From Rhodococcus pseudokoreensis (lineage in GTDB: Bacteria > Actinomycetota > Actinomycetes > Mycobacteriales > Mycobacteriaceae), in NCBI RefSeq assembly GCF_017068395.1, contig NZ_CP070619.1, forward strand, positions 3,348,001-3,412,000: DNA of 64,000 nucleotides, written 5' to 3'. Below are positions 12,301 through 21,020 of this stretch, one piece after another (position 1 is the stretch's first letter; every line of letters starts with the position of its first letter). The notes under the pieces were generated by a model that worked only from the letters and a program-made list of their open reading frames with translations, did no database searches and had not been told where the DNA came from. The position numbers were made by a program, and so were the translations under genes.

Positions 12301-12389
12301 ATTTATGTCGAGATACCGGCAAAGGTGCTGTTTGACGGCCCGGGTCTGGAAGAAAGCCCCCGAAAATCTGGCGGATCGTGTCGAAGTTC

Positions 12390-12403
12390 TATAACGTGTT
12401 CTA
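12390..12403. promoter_or_regulatory. KstR box facing kshA
   Basis: TATAACGTGTTCTA matches the KstR pattern TnnAACnnGTTnnA at every fixed position and is identical to the box at 17420-17433 in front of kstD. It lies 29 bp upstream of the kshA start. This places kshA and the small gene after it under steroid-inducible derepression. Confidence 0.88.
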
Positions 12404-12432
12404 CTAACAGCATGAAGGGATGTGAGGGCACA

Positions 12433-13617
12433 ATGGCGCAGATTCGCGAGATCGATGTGGGCACGGTCCAGACGCGCTTCGCGCGTGGTTGGCACTGCCT
12501 CGGTTTGACCAAGACGTTCAAGGACGGCAAACCGCATTCGATCGAGGCATTCGGCACCAAACTCGTCGTCTTCGCCGACAGCAAGGGCGAACTGAAGGTT
12601 CTGGACGCGTACTGCCGGCACATGGGCGGAGACCTGTCGCAGGGCACCGTGAAGGGCGATTCCGTGGCCTGCCCGTTCCACGACTGGCGCTGGGGCGGCA
12701 ACGGCAAGTGCACCAGCATTCCCTACGCACGCCGGGTTCCCCCGATCGCCCGCACCCGGGCCTGGATCACGCTCGAGCAGAACGGTCAGCTGTTCGTCTG
12801 GAACGACCCCGAGGGCAATCCCCCGCCGGAGAACGTCACCATCCCCCGCATCGAGGGCGCCTACAGCGACGAGTGGACCGACTGGACCTGGAACTCGATG
12901 CTGATCGAGGGCTCCAACTGCCGCGAGATCATCGACAACGTGGTCGACATGGCGCACTTCTTCTACATCCACTACGCGTTCCCGACGTACTTCAAGAACG
13001 TCTTCGAAGGCCACGTCGCGACGCAGTACCTCAACACGAAGGGCCGCCCCGACGTCGGGATGGCGACGCAGTACGGCATGGAGTCGCTGCTGCGCTCCGA
13101 GGCCGCGTACTACGGCCCGTCCTACATGATCAATCCGCTGTGGAACAGCTACGGCGGGTACGAGGTCGAGAGCGTCCTCATCAACTGCCACTATCCGGTG
13201 ACGAACAATTCGTTCATGCTCCAGTACGGCGTCACCGTCAAGAAGCCGACCGGCATCGACGACGTGACGGCCGACAAGCTGGCCGCGAAATTCACCGAGG
13301 GCATCGCCGAGGGATTCCTGCAGGACGTCGAGATCTGGAAGAACAAGACCAAGATCGACAACCCCCTGCTCTGCGACGAAGACGGTCCGGTCTACCAGCT
13401 GCGACGCTGGTACGACCAGTTCTACGTCGACGTCGCCGACGTCACCGACAAGATGACGCAGCGCTTCGAGTTCGAGGTCGACACCACCAAGGCCAACGAG
13501 GCCTGGCAGCACGAGGTCGAGGAGAACCTGGCCCGGCAGAAGGCCGAACGTGAGGCCGCCGAGGGGTCCGAGAATGCGACCGCCTCGCGGTCCGACAGCA
13601 GGGAAGCGCAGGTCTGA
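12433..13617 (+). CDS. kshA: 3-ketosteroid 9-alpha-hydroxylase, Rieske oxygenase subunit
   Basis: A 394-residue Rieske non-haem iron oxygenase. The [2Fe-2S] ligands are Cys61-x-His63 and Cys80-x2-His83, and the mononuclear iron site is Asn169-x2-Asp172-x2-His175-x4-His180. With the reductase KshB (not in this window) it 9-alpha-hydroxylates 1,4-androstadienedione or its CoA-thioester precursors; combined with KstD activity this opens ring B. The ATG at 12433 gives the usual family length; the frame continues upstream through an ATG at 12412 and beyond without conserved sequence. A KstR box lies 29 bp upstream. The next gene starts 2 bp after the stop. Confidence 0.95.
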   Translation: MAQIREIDVGTVQTRFARGWHCLGLTKTFKDGKPHSIEAFGTKLVVFADSKGELKVLDAYCRHMGGDLSQGTVKGDSVACPFHDWRWGGNGKCTSIPYARRVPPIARTRAWITLEQNGQLFVWNDPEGNPPPENVTIPRIEGAYSDEWTDWTWNSMLIEGSNCREIIDNVVDMAHFFYIHYAFPTYFKNVFEGHVATQYLNTKGRPDVGMATQYGMESLLRSEAAYYGPSYMINPLWNSYGGYEVESVLINCHYPVTNNSFMLQYGVTVKKPTGIDDVTADKLAAKFTEGIAEGFLQDVEIWKNKTKIDNPLLCDEDGPVYQLRRWYDQFYVDVADVTDKMTQRFEFEVDTTKANEAWQHEVEENLARQKAEREAAEGSENATASRSDSREAQV

Positions 13618-13619
13618 CC

Positions 13620-13967
13620 ATGAGTGCCTCGACCGAATGGGCCAAAGCTCCCGACTTCGCCGGGCAGCCTGCTCGGCTCGAGGCCATTCATGCGCAGACG
13701 GTGGCCGACAAGGCCACCTACCTCGACGACGGAATGAACGAAGTCGAGTGCCGTACGTGCGGAACCTGTGTGCTGGTGCGCAAGAACAGCCTCAAGCACA
13801 CGAGCGTCCAGTGGACGGACGACCCCGCGAAGACGTGCCCGACATTCCGGGACGCCGTCGGCGAGGGAAAGTCCACCGCGCTCCGGGAAGGGTGCCCGCG
13901 ACTGTGGGACAGCATCGATCACGCGGTGATGGAGGGGTTCATCGACGTGCGAGATCGAGTCGAATAG
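13620..13967 (+). CDS. conserved small Cys-rich protein co-transcribed with kshA
   Basis: A 115-residue soluble protein of unknown function. Cysteines 44, 47 and 50 form C-x2-C-x2-C (VECRTCGTCVLVRK), with further cysteines at 73 (KTCPTF) and 92 (REGCPRLW) and a histidine at 60. This could bind zinc or an iron-sulfur cluster. It does not match the plant-type or bacterial ferredoxin pattern exactly. It starts 2 bp after kshA and falls under the same KstR box. A small unknown gene also follows kshA in M. tuberculosis (Rv3527 in my memory), but I cannot confirm homology. It could be an electron-transfer or assembly partner of KshA; that is speculation from position and cysteine spacing. Confidence 0.75.
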   Translation: MSASTEWAKAPDFAGQPARLEAIHAQTVADKATYLDDGMNEVECRTCGTCVLVRKNSLKHTSVQWTDDPAKTCPTFRDAVGEGKSTALREGCPRLWDSIDHAVMEGFIDVRDRVE

Positions 13968-13995
13968 TCGCCGGCGCCTACGCGCCCGGGTAGAT

Positions 13996-14048
13996 CGCCC
14001 GATGTCACATTCGTGCAGTCAGGACCTGCACGAATGTCACATCGGGCG
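13996..14048. terminator. long hairpin after the kshA operon
   Basis: An imperfect inverted repeat with a 23-bp stem (arms 13996-14018 and 14026-14048), one C-C mismatch and a 7-base loop TCAGGAC. It lies 29 bp after the small Cys-rich gene and 60 bp before the VOC gene. Its position suggests a factor-independent terminator of the kshA transcript. The sequence differs from the GTGAGTACTT hairpins elsewhere in the window, so it is either a one-off or a second repeat family. Confidence 0.75.
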
Positions 14049-14107
14049 CTTAGGCTGGAATGTGCCGTCGGACGCGGCGGCGTCAGCCGAACCACCGGAG
14101 GCGTGCC

Positions 14108-14485
14108 ATGACAGGCCGAATCGTGCACTTCGAAATCCCCTTCGACGACGGTGACCGCGCACGAGCGTTCTACCGGGACGCATTCGGGTGGGCCATCGCC
14201 GAGATCCCCGACATGGAATACAGCATGGTCACCACCGGGCCCGTCGGCGAGAGTGGCATGCCCGACGAGCCCGGGTACATCAACGGCGGCATGATGGCGC
14301 GCGGCGAGGTGACCTCTCCCCTGGTCACCGTCGACGTCGAGAGCATCGAATCCGCCCTCGAACGGATCGAATCCCTCGGCGGGAAGACCGTCACCGGCAG
14401 GACCGCCGTCGGGAACATGGGCTTCGCCGCGTACTTCACCGATTCCGAGGGAAACGTCGTCGGGCTGTGGGAGACCGCCCGCTGA
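14108..14485 (+). CDS. VOC-family (glyoxalase-like) protein
   Basis: A 125-residue single-module vicinal-oxygen-chelate protein, opening GRIVHFEIPFDDGDRARAFY and ending YFTDSEGNVVGLWE, both standard for small glyoxalase/bleomycin-resistance-like proteins of the YdhR/PhnB type. The metal ligands and substrate cannot be assigned. The ATG at 14108 follows GGAGG; the frame extends 16 codons upstream with low-complexity arginine-rich sequence that looks non-coding. It lies between the kshA operon and the convergent hsaF gene, but it is separated from kshA by a strong hairpin and has no KstR box. A steroid role is therefore doubtful. Confidence 0.8.
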   Translation: MTGRIVHFEIPFDDGDRARAFYRDAFGWAIAEIPDMEYSMVTTGPVGESGMPDEPGYINGGMMARGEVTSPLVTVDVESIESALERIESLGGKTVTGRTAVGNMGFAAYFTDSEGNVVGLWETAR

Positions 14486-14531
14486 CCCGTGAGTACTTGT
14501 TAACGTCCGGCGGTTAAGAAGTACTCACGGG
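14486..14531. repeat. dispersed hairpin element, copy 2
   Basis: Arms begin CCCGTGAGTACTT and end AAGTACTCACGGG. They pair over about 19 bases with one mismatch (G where copy 1 has the pairing C). The element starts one base after the VOC stop codon, and the convergent hsaF stop codon (14525-14527) lies inside its right arm. It is therefore well placed to terminate transcripts arriving from both sides. Confidence 0.88.
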
Positions 14532-15592
14532 CGCTCGCGCTGCAGTTCCAGCGCGATGTCGATGAGCTGATCCTCCTGGCCGCCGACGAGTTTGCGTTTG
14601 CCGGCGCGGACGAGGAGTTCGGCGGACGAGACGCCGTACCGTTCGGCCTGGCGTTCGGCATGCTTGAGGAAGCTGGAATAGACGCCGGCGTACCCCATCA
14701 TCAGGGCCTGCCGGTCGAGGAGGCATTCGGCGGGCATCGCGGGACGCACGACGTCCTCGGCGGCGTCGGCGATGGCGAAGAAGTCGATGCCGGTCTTGAC
14801 GCCGATCTTGTCGCATACCCCGACGAACGCCTCGACCGGTGCGTTTCCGGCGCCGGCACCGAATCGTCGTGTACTGCCGTCGATCTGCTTGGCGCCCGCC
14901 CGGACCGCGGCGATCGAGTTGGCGACACCGAGGCCGAGATTCTCGTGACCGTGGAAGCCGACCTGCGCGTCGGAGCCGAGTTCCTGCACCAGCGCTTCGA
15001 CGCGGTCGGAGACCTGCTCGAGCACGAGCGCGCCCGCGGAGTCGACGACGTACACGCACTGGCAGCCGGCGTCGGCCATTATGCGGGCCTGCCGGGCGAG
15101 CTTCTCCGGTGGGATGGAGTGCGCCATCATCAGGAAGCCGACGGTCTCGAGGCCGCGGTCGCGGGCCAGCCCGAAGTGCTGGATGGACACGTCCGCCTCG
15201 GTGCAGTGGGTGGCGATGCGGCAGATGGACGCGCCGTTGTCCTGGGCGACGATGATGTCGTCCTTGATGCCGAGCCCCGGCAGCATCAGGAACGCGATCT
15301 TCGCGTTCTTCGCCGTGTCGACGGCGATCGAGATGAGTTCCTGCTCGGGCACCTTGGAGAATCCGTAGTTGAACGACGACCCTCCGAGTCCGTCGCCGTG
15401 CGTCACCTCGATGACGGGGACCCCGGCGTGGTCGAGGGCACCGACGATGGCCCGGACCTCGTCACCGGTGAACTGGTGCCGCTTGTGGTGCGAACCGTCC
15501 CGCAGCGAGGTGTCGGTGACGCGGATGTCCCAGCTGCTGCGCATATTTCCCGTCGCTCCGCTCGCCCCTTCGAAATGGACCATTGTGCTCAT
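14525..15592 (-). CDS. hsaF: 4-hydroxy-2-oxovalerate/-hexanoate aldolase
   Basis: A 355-residue DmpG/BphI-type pyruvate aldolase of the DRE-TIM metallolyase group. The metal-site and catalytic motif is [15 protein letters not shown] near residue 30, and the metal-binding histidines are in [11 protein letters not shown]. It splits 4-hydroxy-2-oxohexanoate from the A ring into pyruvate and propionaldehyde, and the aldehyde is channelled to HsaG in a heterotetramer. Its start overlaps the hsaG stop by ATGA. The ATG used (15592) is followed by a short N-terminal extension before the conserved core. The stop codon is inside the hairpin repeat at 14486-14531. Confidence 0.95.
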   Translation of the reverse strand: MSTMVHFEGASGATGNMRSSWDIRVTDTSLRDGSHHKRHQFTGDEVRAIVGALDHAGVPVIEVTHGDGLGGSSFNYGFSKVPEQELISIAVDTAKNAKIAFLMLPGLGIKDDIIVAQDNGASICRIATHCTEADVSIQHFGLARDRGLETVGFLMMAHSIPPEKLARQARIMADAGCQCVYVVDSAGALVLEQVSDRVEALVQELGSDAQVGFHGHENLGLGVANSIAAVRAGAKQIDGSTRRFGAGAGNAPVEAFVGVCDKIGVKTGIDFFAIADAAEDVVRPAMPAECLLDRQALMMGYAGVYSSFLKHAERQAERYGVSSAELLVRAGKRKLVGGQEDQLIDIALELQRERP

Positions 15593-16491
15593 GCCTCCAC
15601 ACTCAGGAGCTTCTGGGCGATCTCCTCGCCCACCTTGGTTGCCGCCGCGGTCATGATGTCGAGGTTGCCCGCGTACGGCGGCAGGAAGTCGCCTGCACCC
15701 TCCACTTCGACGAACGTCGTGACCGTCGCCTGCCCGCCCGACACGACGCTCGGGTCGTCGAACTGGGGTTCGTTCAGGAGCCGGTAGCCGGGGACGTACT
15801 GCTGGATGTCCGCGACGACGCGGTGGATGGACTCGGTGATGGCGGCGCGGTCGGCGCCCTCGGGGATCGCGCAGAAAATCGTGTCGCGCATGATCATCGG
15901 CGGGTCGGCGGGGTTGAGGATGATGATGGCCTTGCCGCGTTGCGCTCCGCCGATGGTCTCGATGCCGCGGCTGGTGGTCTTGGTGAACTCGTCGATGTTG
16001 GCGCGGGTGCCCGGGCCCGCGGAGACAGACGCCACCGACGCGACGATCTCGGCGTAGGGCACGTCGACGACGCGGGAGACGGCGTACACGATGGGGATCG
16101 TGGCCTGACCGCCGCACGTGATCATGTTGACGTTGGGGGCGCCGAGGTGTTCGCGCAGGTTGGCGGGCGGGACCACGGCCGGTCCGACGGCGGCGGGGGT
16201 GAGGTCGACAGCGCGGATGCCCGCGGCCTCGTACCGTGGTGCGGCCTCACGGTGCACGTACGCCGACGTGGCCTCGAAGACGAGGTCGGGTTTCTCCGCC
16301 TGGTTCAGCAACCAGTCGACGCCCTCCGCGGACGTCTCCAGCCCCATCTTGCGGGCCCGTGCCAGGCCCTCGCTGTCGGGGTCGATCCCGATCATCCAGC
16401 GCGGCTCGAGCCACTCGGATCGCTGCAGCTTGTAGAGCAGGTCGGTGCTGATGTTGCCCGAGCCGACGATCGCCACACTTGCCTTGGTCAT
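15589..16491 (-). CDS. hsaG: acylating acetaldehyde/propanal dehydrogenase
   Basis: A 300-residue CoA-acylating aldehyde dehydrogenase of the DmpF/BphJ type. The dinucleotide-binding motif is [17 protein letters not shown] at the N-terminus and the catalytic cysteine is Cys126 in [10 protein letters not shown]. It converts the aldehyde made by HsaF directly to propionyl- or acetyl-CoA. The ATG at 16491 starts exactly at the conserved N-terminus; an upstream ATG at 16536 would add 15 non-conserved residues. It begins 10 bp after hsaE ends and overlaps hsaF, forming hsaE-hsaG-hsaF as in M. tuberculosis. Confidence 0.95.
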   Translation of the reverse strand: MTKASVAIVGSGNISTDLLYKLQRSEWLEPRWMIGIDPDSEGLARARKMGLETSAEGVDWLLNQAEKPDLVFEATSAYVHREAAPRYEAAGIRAVDLTPAAVGPAVVPPANLREHLGAPNVNMITCGGQATIPIVYAVSRVVDVPYAEIVASVASVSAGPGTRANIDEFTKTTSRGIETIGGAQRGKAIIILNPADPPMIMRDTIFCAIPEGADRAAITESIHRVVADIQQYVPGYRLLNEPQFDDPSVVSGGQATVTTFVEVEGAGDFLPPYAGNLDIMTAAATKVGEEIAQKLLSVEA

Positions 16492-16501
16492 GAACAGACT
16501 C

Positions 16502-17287
16502 CTACTTGAACTGCAGGGATACGGATCCGAGCCCACTGAACTCGGCGCGGAAGTGATCGCCCGGGTGCGCGTCGATGGCGCGGGTGCAGGAGCCGGGCAG
16601 CACGATGTCGCCGGCCTTCAACCGGACGCCGAAGCTCTCGACCTTCTGCGCGAGCCACGCGACGGCGGTCACCGGGTTGCCGAGCACCGCGTCGCTGCGG
16701 CCCTCGGCCTTGATCTCGCCGTTGCTCGTCAGGACGGCGTCGATGGCCTTGATGTCGATGTCCGCCGGCCGCACCCGGTTCTTGCCGAGCACGAAACCGG
16801 CGGACGACGCGTTGTCCGCGATCGTGTCCGGCAGCGTGATCTTCCAGTCGGTGATCCGGCTGTCGATCAGTTCGATGGACGGCGCGAACGCCACGGTGGC
16901 GTCGAGGACGTCCTGTTCGGTGCAGCCCGCGCCGGGGAGGTCGGCGCCCAGCACGAACGCAACTTCCACCTCGACGCGCGGGAAGCAGAACCGGGCGGTG
17001 TCGACGGGCTGGTCCTCGAACACTTCCATGTCGGCGAGCAGGTGCCCGTAGTCGGGTTCGTCGACGCCCATCATCTGCTGCATGGCGAGGGACGACAGGC
17101 CCACCTTGTGCCCGACGACCTTCGCCCCGTCCTGCAGCCGGCGGCGGATGTTGAGGAGCTGGATCTCGTAGGCGTCGACGACGTCGATGTCGGGATGGTC
17201 CGCGGTCAGGGGGCCGATGGGAGCGCGGCCGCGTTCCGCGGTGTCGAGCTGATCCGCCAACTCGGTGCGTAGTTGCGTCGAGAGCAT
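16502..17287 (-). CDS. hsaE: 2-hydroxyhexa-2,4-dienoate hydratase
   Basis: A 261-residue MhpD/BphH-type hydratase of the fumarylacetoacetase-like fold. [13 protein letters not shown] supplies the metal-binding Glu-x-Glu pair, and [18 protein letters not shown] is the conserved substrate loop. It adds water to 2-hydroxyhexa-2,4-dienoate released by HsaD to give 4-hydroxy-2-oxohexanoate for HsaF. The length with the ATG at 17287 equals the family norm; longer frame extensions are not conserved. It is the first gene of hsaE-G-F and diverges from kstD across a region with one good and one degenerate KstR box. Confidence 0.94.
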   Translation of the reverse strand: MLSTQLRTELADQLDTAERGRAPIGPLTADHPDIDVVDAYEIQLLNIRRRLQDGAKVVGHKVGLSSLAMQQMMGVDEPDYGHLLADMEVFEDQPVDTARFCFPRVEVEVAFVLGADLPGAGCTEQDVLDATVAFAPSIELIDSRITDWKITLPDTIADNASSAGFVLGKNRVRPADIDIKAIDAVLTSNGEIKAEGRSDAVLGNPVTAVAWLAQKVESFGVRLKAGDIVLPGSCTRAIDAHPGDHFRAEFSGLGSVSLQFK

Positions 17288-17341
17288 GGTTTGAGCCCTT
17301 CCCTGAAGTTCGTTTGCGTGCGCACGCCCACCGGTTTTCAC

Positions 17342-17355
17342 TGCAACGTGTTTCG
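17342..17355. promoter_or_regulatory. degenerate KstR box facing hsaE
   Basis: TGCAACGTGTTTCG keeps the AAC-x2-GTT core of the KstR operator with the first T but not the last A. It is 54 bp upstream of the hsaE start and 65 bp from the perfect kstD-side box. It may be a second, weaker site so that both directions are repressed. Confidence 0.5.
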
Positions 17356-17419
17356 TTCTTCTTCGTTGGCGTCAGTAATACTTCCTGGCAGAAAGGATGG
17401 ACTGACAACCCCATCATTC

Positions 17420-17433
17420 TATAACGTGTTCTA
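17420..17433. promoter_or_regulatory. KstR box touching the kstD start
   Basis: TATAACGTGTTCTA, identical to the box before kshA, ends one base before the kstD ATG at 17435. There is no room for a Shine-Dalgarno sequence between box and ATG, which suggests a leaderless or near-leaderless kstD mRNA with the operator covering the promoter or start. Confidence 0.87.
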
Positions 17434-17434
17434 C

Positions 17435-19153
17435 ATGAGCAAGCACGAATACGACATCGTGGTCGTCGGTAGCGGTGCCGGTGGAATGACCGCGGCCCTG
17501 ACCGCGGCCCACAGGGGACTCAGCGTCGTCATCCTCGAAAAGGCAGCGCACTTCGGTGGCTCCACCGCACGCTCCGGCGGTGGCGTCTGGATCCCGAACA
17601 ACGAGGCGCTGATCGCCGCAGGCGTCGAGGACACCACCGACGCCGCGCGGACCTACCTCCACAGCATCATCGGCGACGTCGTCCCGAAGGACCGGATCGA
17701 CGCCTACATCGACCGCGGCCCCGAGATGCTGTCGTTCGTGCTGAAGAACAGCCCGCTGAAACTGCAGTGGGTGCCCGAATACTCCGACTACTACCCCGAG
17801 GCCCCCGGCGGTCGGCTCGGCGGACGGTCCGTCGAGCCGACCCCGTTCGACGGCCGCAAACTCGGCGCCGACCTCGCGAAGCTCGAACCCGATTACGTCA
17901 AGGCCCCGTCGAATTTCGTGATCACCCAGGCCGATTACCGCTGGCTGAACCTCCTGATGCGCAACCCGCGCGGTCCACTGCGGGCCGCCCGGGTCGGGCT
18001 CCGGTTCCTGGGCGCCAAACTCACCGGCAAACGCCTGCTCGTCCGCGGTCAGGCCCTCGTCGCCGGGCTGCAGGCCGGGCTGAAGGCCGCAGGCGTCCCG
18101 ATCCTGCTCGACACCCCGCTCACCGACCTGTACGTGGAGGACGGCGTGGTCCGGGGCGTCAACGCCACGGTCGACGGACAGCCGCAGGTGTTCCGGGCGC
18201 GCCGCGGCGTGGTGATCGCGTCGGGCGGCTTCGAGCACAACGACGAGGCCCGCAAGAAGTACCAGCGGGCGCCGATCGGCACCGAGTGGACCGTCGGTGC
18301 GAAGGCCAACACGGGCGACGGCATCTGGGCGGGCGAAAAGCTCGGTGCCGCGCTCGATCTGATGGAGGACGCGTGGTGGGGGCCGTCCATCCCCCTCACC
18401 GGCGGACCGTGGTTCGCGCTGTCCGAGCGGAGCCTGCCCGGCTGCATCATGATCAACGAATCCGGCAAACGCTTCGTCAACGAATCGGCACCGTACGTCG
18501 AGGCGACGCACGCGATGTACGGCGGCACGCACGGCCAGGGCGACGGGCCCGGCGAGAACGTCCCGTGCTGGCTCGTCCTCGACCAGCGGTACCGCGACCG
18601 GTACGCGTTCGCCGGCGTCACCCCGCGGTCGCCGTTCCCCGGTCGCTGGCTGAAGGCCGGTGTCATCGTCAAGGCGGGCACCGTCGCCGAACTGGCCGGG
18701 AAGATCGGCGTGCCCGTCGACGCACTCACCGAAACGGTCTCGCGTTTCAACACTTTCGCCCGGAACGGCAAGGACGAGGACTTCGGCCGCGGAGAGAGCG
18801 GATACGACCACTACTACGGCGATCCCCGCAACAAGCCGAACCCGAGCCTCGGCGCACTCCAGAAGGCGCCGTTCTTCGCCGTCAAGATGGTTCCGGGTGA
18901 CCTCGGCACCAAGGGCGGACTCCGCACCGACCGCAACGCCCGCGTGCTCCGGGCGGACGGCAGCACCATCGAGAACCTCTACGCGGTGGGCAATGCCAGC
19001 GGTCCGGTGATGGGCCACACGTACGCCGGCCCCGGCGCGACCATCGGTCCGGCGATGACGTTCGGCTATCTCGCGGTTCTCGATATCCTCGAGAAGTCCA
19101 CCCAGTCCGACTCGCCGACGTCACTGACCGGAGACGCCACCAATGCCCATTGA
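17435..19153 (+). CDS. kstD: 3-ketosteroid delta-1-dehydrogenase
   Basis: A 572-residue FAD enzyme of the fumarate-reductase/KstD group. The Rossmann motif VVVGSGAGGMTAAL is at the N-terminus, GGSTARSGGGVWIPNNEAL follows near residue 45, and the C-terminal FAD/substrate segment is GHTYAGPGATIGPAMTFG. It introduces the 1,2 double bond into ring A of 3-keto-4-ene steroids. I use the ATG at 17435; a GTG three codons earlier lies inside the KstR box and gives a VFYM opening like that of some annotated homologues. The 3' end overlaps the next gene by 11 bp. Confidence 0.94.
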   Translation: MSKHEYDIVVVGSGAGGMTAALTAAHRGLSVVILEKAAHFGGSTARSGGGVWIPNNEALIAAGVEDTTDAARTYLHSIIGDVVPKDRIDAYIDRGPEMLSFVLKNSPLKLQWVPEYSDYYPEAPGGRLGGRSVEPTPFDGRKLGADLAKLEPDYVKAPSNFVITQADYRWLNLLMRNPRGPLRAARVGLRFLGAKLTGKRLLVRGQALVAGLQAGLKAAGVPILLDTPLTDLYVEDGVVRGVNATVDGQPQVFRARRGVVIASGGFEHNDEARKKYQRAPIGTEWTVGAKANTGDGIWAGEKLGAALDLMEDAWWGPSIPLTGGPWFALSERSLPGCIMINESGKRFVNESAPYVEATHAMYGGTHGQGDGPGENVPCWLVLDQRYRDRYAFAGVTPRSPFPGRWLKAGVIVKAGTVAELAGKIGVPVDALTETVSRFNTFARNGKDEDFGRGESGYDHYYGDPRNKPNPSLGALQKAPFFAVKMVPGDLGTKGGLRTDRNARVLRADGSTIENLYAVGNASGPVMGHTYAGPGATIGPAMTFGYLAVLDILEKSTQSDSPTSLTGDATNAH

Positions 19154-20027
19154 TCCGAACATCGCCATCGGGGCCGAACTGCCCACCCAGGAGTTCTCCT
19201 GGACCAGTTCCGACGTCCAGCACTACCACCTCGCTCTCGGCGCCGGGTCGCACCCGCTCGACGAGAGGGAGTTGCGCTACCTGACCGACGGAACACCGCA
19301 GGTACTTCCGACGTTCGCCACGGTCGCGGCGAATTTCCACGCCACCGAGGCGCCGAGCGTGTCGTTCCCGGGAGTCGAGATCGACCTCGCCAAGGTGGTC
19401 CACGGCACCCAGGAAGTGACGGTGCACCGGCCGATTCCCCCGGAGGGCAAGGCCCGCACCACCACCCGCATCGCCGAGGTGTGGGACAAGGGCAAGGCCG
19501 CCGTCATCGTGCAGGAATCGGCGACCACCGACCTCGACGGCACCCCCCTGTGGACCGGGCGGTCGTCCATCTTCGCCCGCGGCGAAGGCGGTTTCGGTGG
19601 TGAGCGCGGACCGTCCCAGTCCGTCGCGCTGCCCGACCGGCCCGCCGACGTCGAGGTCGACACCCCCGTCCTTCCGCAGCAGGCACTGCTGTACCGGATG
19701 TGCGGTGACCGCAACCCCCTGCACTCCGACCCGAAGTTCGCTGCCGCCGCAGGGTTTCCCGCCCCCATCCTGCACGGCCTGTGCACGTACGGGATGGTGT
19801 GCAAGGCGGCCGTGGACGCGGTCCTCGACTCGGACGCAGCGCGGGTCGCGGGGTTCCGGGTCCGCTTCGCCGGCGTCGTGTTCCCCGGCGAGACACTGCA
19901 CACGCGGATCTGGAAGGAACAGGGCCGGCTCCTCATCTCGGCGACGGTCCCCGAGCGCGATCACGCCCCGGCCCTGGCCGACGTGGTCCTGACCCTGTCC
20001 GGCGGGGTGACAGTTACCGAAATTTGA
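19143..20027 (+). CDS. hsd4B: MaoC-like enoyl-CoA hydratase, Hsd4B type
   Basis: A 294-residue double hot-dog protein. The N-terminal half (about 1-140) is a degenerate MaoC-like domain. The C-terminal half carries the hydratase-2 motif MCGDRNPLHSDPKFAAAAGFP with the catalytic Asp and His. Family members hydrate trans-2-enoyl-CoA intermediates of sterol side chains. Hsd4B-type genes directly follow kstD in M. tuberculosis (Rv3538) and, from memory, in RHA1. It overlaps kstD and should share its promoter. It is the last steroid gene before the 30-kb block of other functions. Confidence 0.87.
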   Translation: MPIDPNIAIGAELPTQEFSWTSSDVQHYHLALGAGSHPLDERELRYLTDGTPQVLPTFATVAANFHATEAPSVSFPGVEIDLAKVVHGTQEVTVHRPIPPEGKARTTTRIAEVWDKGKAAVIVQESATTDLDGTPLWTGRSSIFARGEGGFGGERGPSQSVALPDRPADVEVDTPVLPQQALLYRMCGDRNPLHSDPKFAAAAGFPAPILHGLCTYGMVCKAAVDAVLDSDAARVAGFRVRFAGVVFPGETLHTRIWKEQGRLLISATVPERDHAPALADVVLTLSGGVTVTEI

Positions 20028-20181
20028 CCGAATTCGCCCAGTTCGGGCGGATATTCGCAATTGTCAGGCACGACGCCGCAACACTTTGTACGCTTTCCGT
20101 GACCTCATCGAGACGTGTCAACCGATGGTCGGGGCGGTTCCACGGCTCTTCACGAGCAGTAGCGAACAAAGGGGGGACCTC

Positions 20182-20709
20182 GTGTCCCAGCGCAGTCCTC
20201 TCCGTCCTGTGCGCCGTGCCGCCGTTGCCGGTGCTCTCGCGTTCTGTGCGACCGCTCTCGTCGCTCTTCCCGCGAACGCCGCACCGGTGGCGGGCAGTTC
20301 CGACAGCGGCAGCACCGGCGGCAGTTCGATGGGTTCTTCCGTTCTCCCGACGCCCATCCCCACTCCGACGGGGCTGGCCGCGCTCGCGGCCGCGACGACC
20401 CAGACCGGCAAGCCGTATCTGTGGGGCGGGACGGGTCCGGACGCGTGGGACTGCTCGGGCCTGGTGCAATGGGCATTCCGGCAGGCGGGGGTGAACCTGC
20501 CGCGCACCACCTGGGAGCAGGCCGAGGTCGGTGCGCCCATTCCGCTGTGGGCGCTGGCTCCCGGCGACATCGTGGTGCTCAACGACGACGCGTCGCACAT
20601 CGGGATCTACGCGGGCTTCGGTCAGGTCTTCAATGCGTACGGACGCGGCGTTCCGGTGGGTCTGGCGCCGCTGTCGCAGTTCCATATCTACGGCATCCGC
20701 CGGTTCTGA
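20182..20709 (+). CDS. secreted NlpC/P60 peptidoglycan endopeptidase
   Basis: A 175-residue exported protein. Residues 1-33 form a signal peptide (basic RPVRRAA, hydrophobic core, cleavage after ALPANA). A Gly/Ser/Pro-rich linker follows, then a compact NlpC/P60 domain. Catalytic Cys91 is in DAWDCSGLVQW and His139 in DASHIGIY; the third position may be Asn151. It should cleave stem peptides in the cell wall. The GTG at 20182 is preceded by a G-rich ribosome site (GGGGGG), and the upstream part of the frame would spoil the signal peptide. It overlaps the convergent membrane-protein gene by 22 bp. The 154-bp leader shows no riboswitch I could recognise. Confidence 0.87.
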   Translation: MSQRSPLRPVRRAAVAGALAFCATALVALPANAAPVAGSSDSGSTGGSSMGSSVLPTPIPTPTGLAALAAATTQTGKPYLWGGTGPDAWDCSGLVQWAFRQAGVNLPRTTWEQAEVGAPIPLWALAPGDIVVLNDDASHIGIYAGFGQVFNAYGRGVPVGLAPLSQFHIYGIRRF

Positions 20710-21020
20710 CGGTCGCCCGTGACGGTATGGCCGGCGAAGTACGGCCACACCGCGACGACGAACAGCACCACCACCGCGACCGGTCCGAGCAGGGCCGCCC
20801 ACGTGGGCACGTCCGGCAGAGCCGCCGCGAGAACGGCCACGGCGCCGGCGGCGACCGCCCCCAGCAGTAGCGTCGGGATTCCCCGGGCGGGGCCGACGTA
20901 GGCGACGAGCAGCAGTGCCGTCGCCGCGACCCCGGCAGCGGCCGCCGCGGGCGCGGACGCGTCGCCCAGGACGAGCGCGACCAGCGCCCCCTGTACCGCG
21001 AGCACCGCAACCCATCTCAT
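20688..21020 (-). CDS. small integral membrane protein of the MoxR/DUF58 operon
   Basis: A 110-residue protein with about four hydrophobic segments covering most of its length (from MRWVAVLAVQGALVALVLG to VAVVVLFVVAVWPYFAG) and a short basic C-terminus. No family is recognisable. The ATG at 21020 overlaps the DUF58 stop by ATGA, which argues that the gene is real and translated as the last cistron of the operon. It probably lies in the cytoplasmic membrane with the DUF58 and DUF4129 proteins. Confidence 0.65.
   Translation of the reverse strand: MRWVAVLAVQGALVALVLGDASAPAAAAAGVAATALLLVAYVGPARGIPTLLLGAVAAGAVAVLAAALPDVPTWAALLGPVAVVVLFVVAVWPYFAGHTVTGDRQNRRMP

Noticed and set aside
14108..14485. 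VOC protein as a second extradiol dioxygenase of steroid breakdown
   Set aside because: It is a single short module without the two-module layout and iron ligands of HsaC, has no KstR box, and is separated from kshA by a strong hairpin.
20028..20181. Possible c-di-AMP (ydaO-type) riboswitch before the NlpC/P60 gene
   Set aside because: Such riboswitches often precede cell-wall hydrolase genes in actinobacteria, but the leader is only 154 bp and I could not find the conserved core segments.
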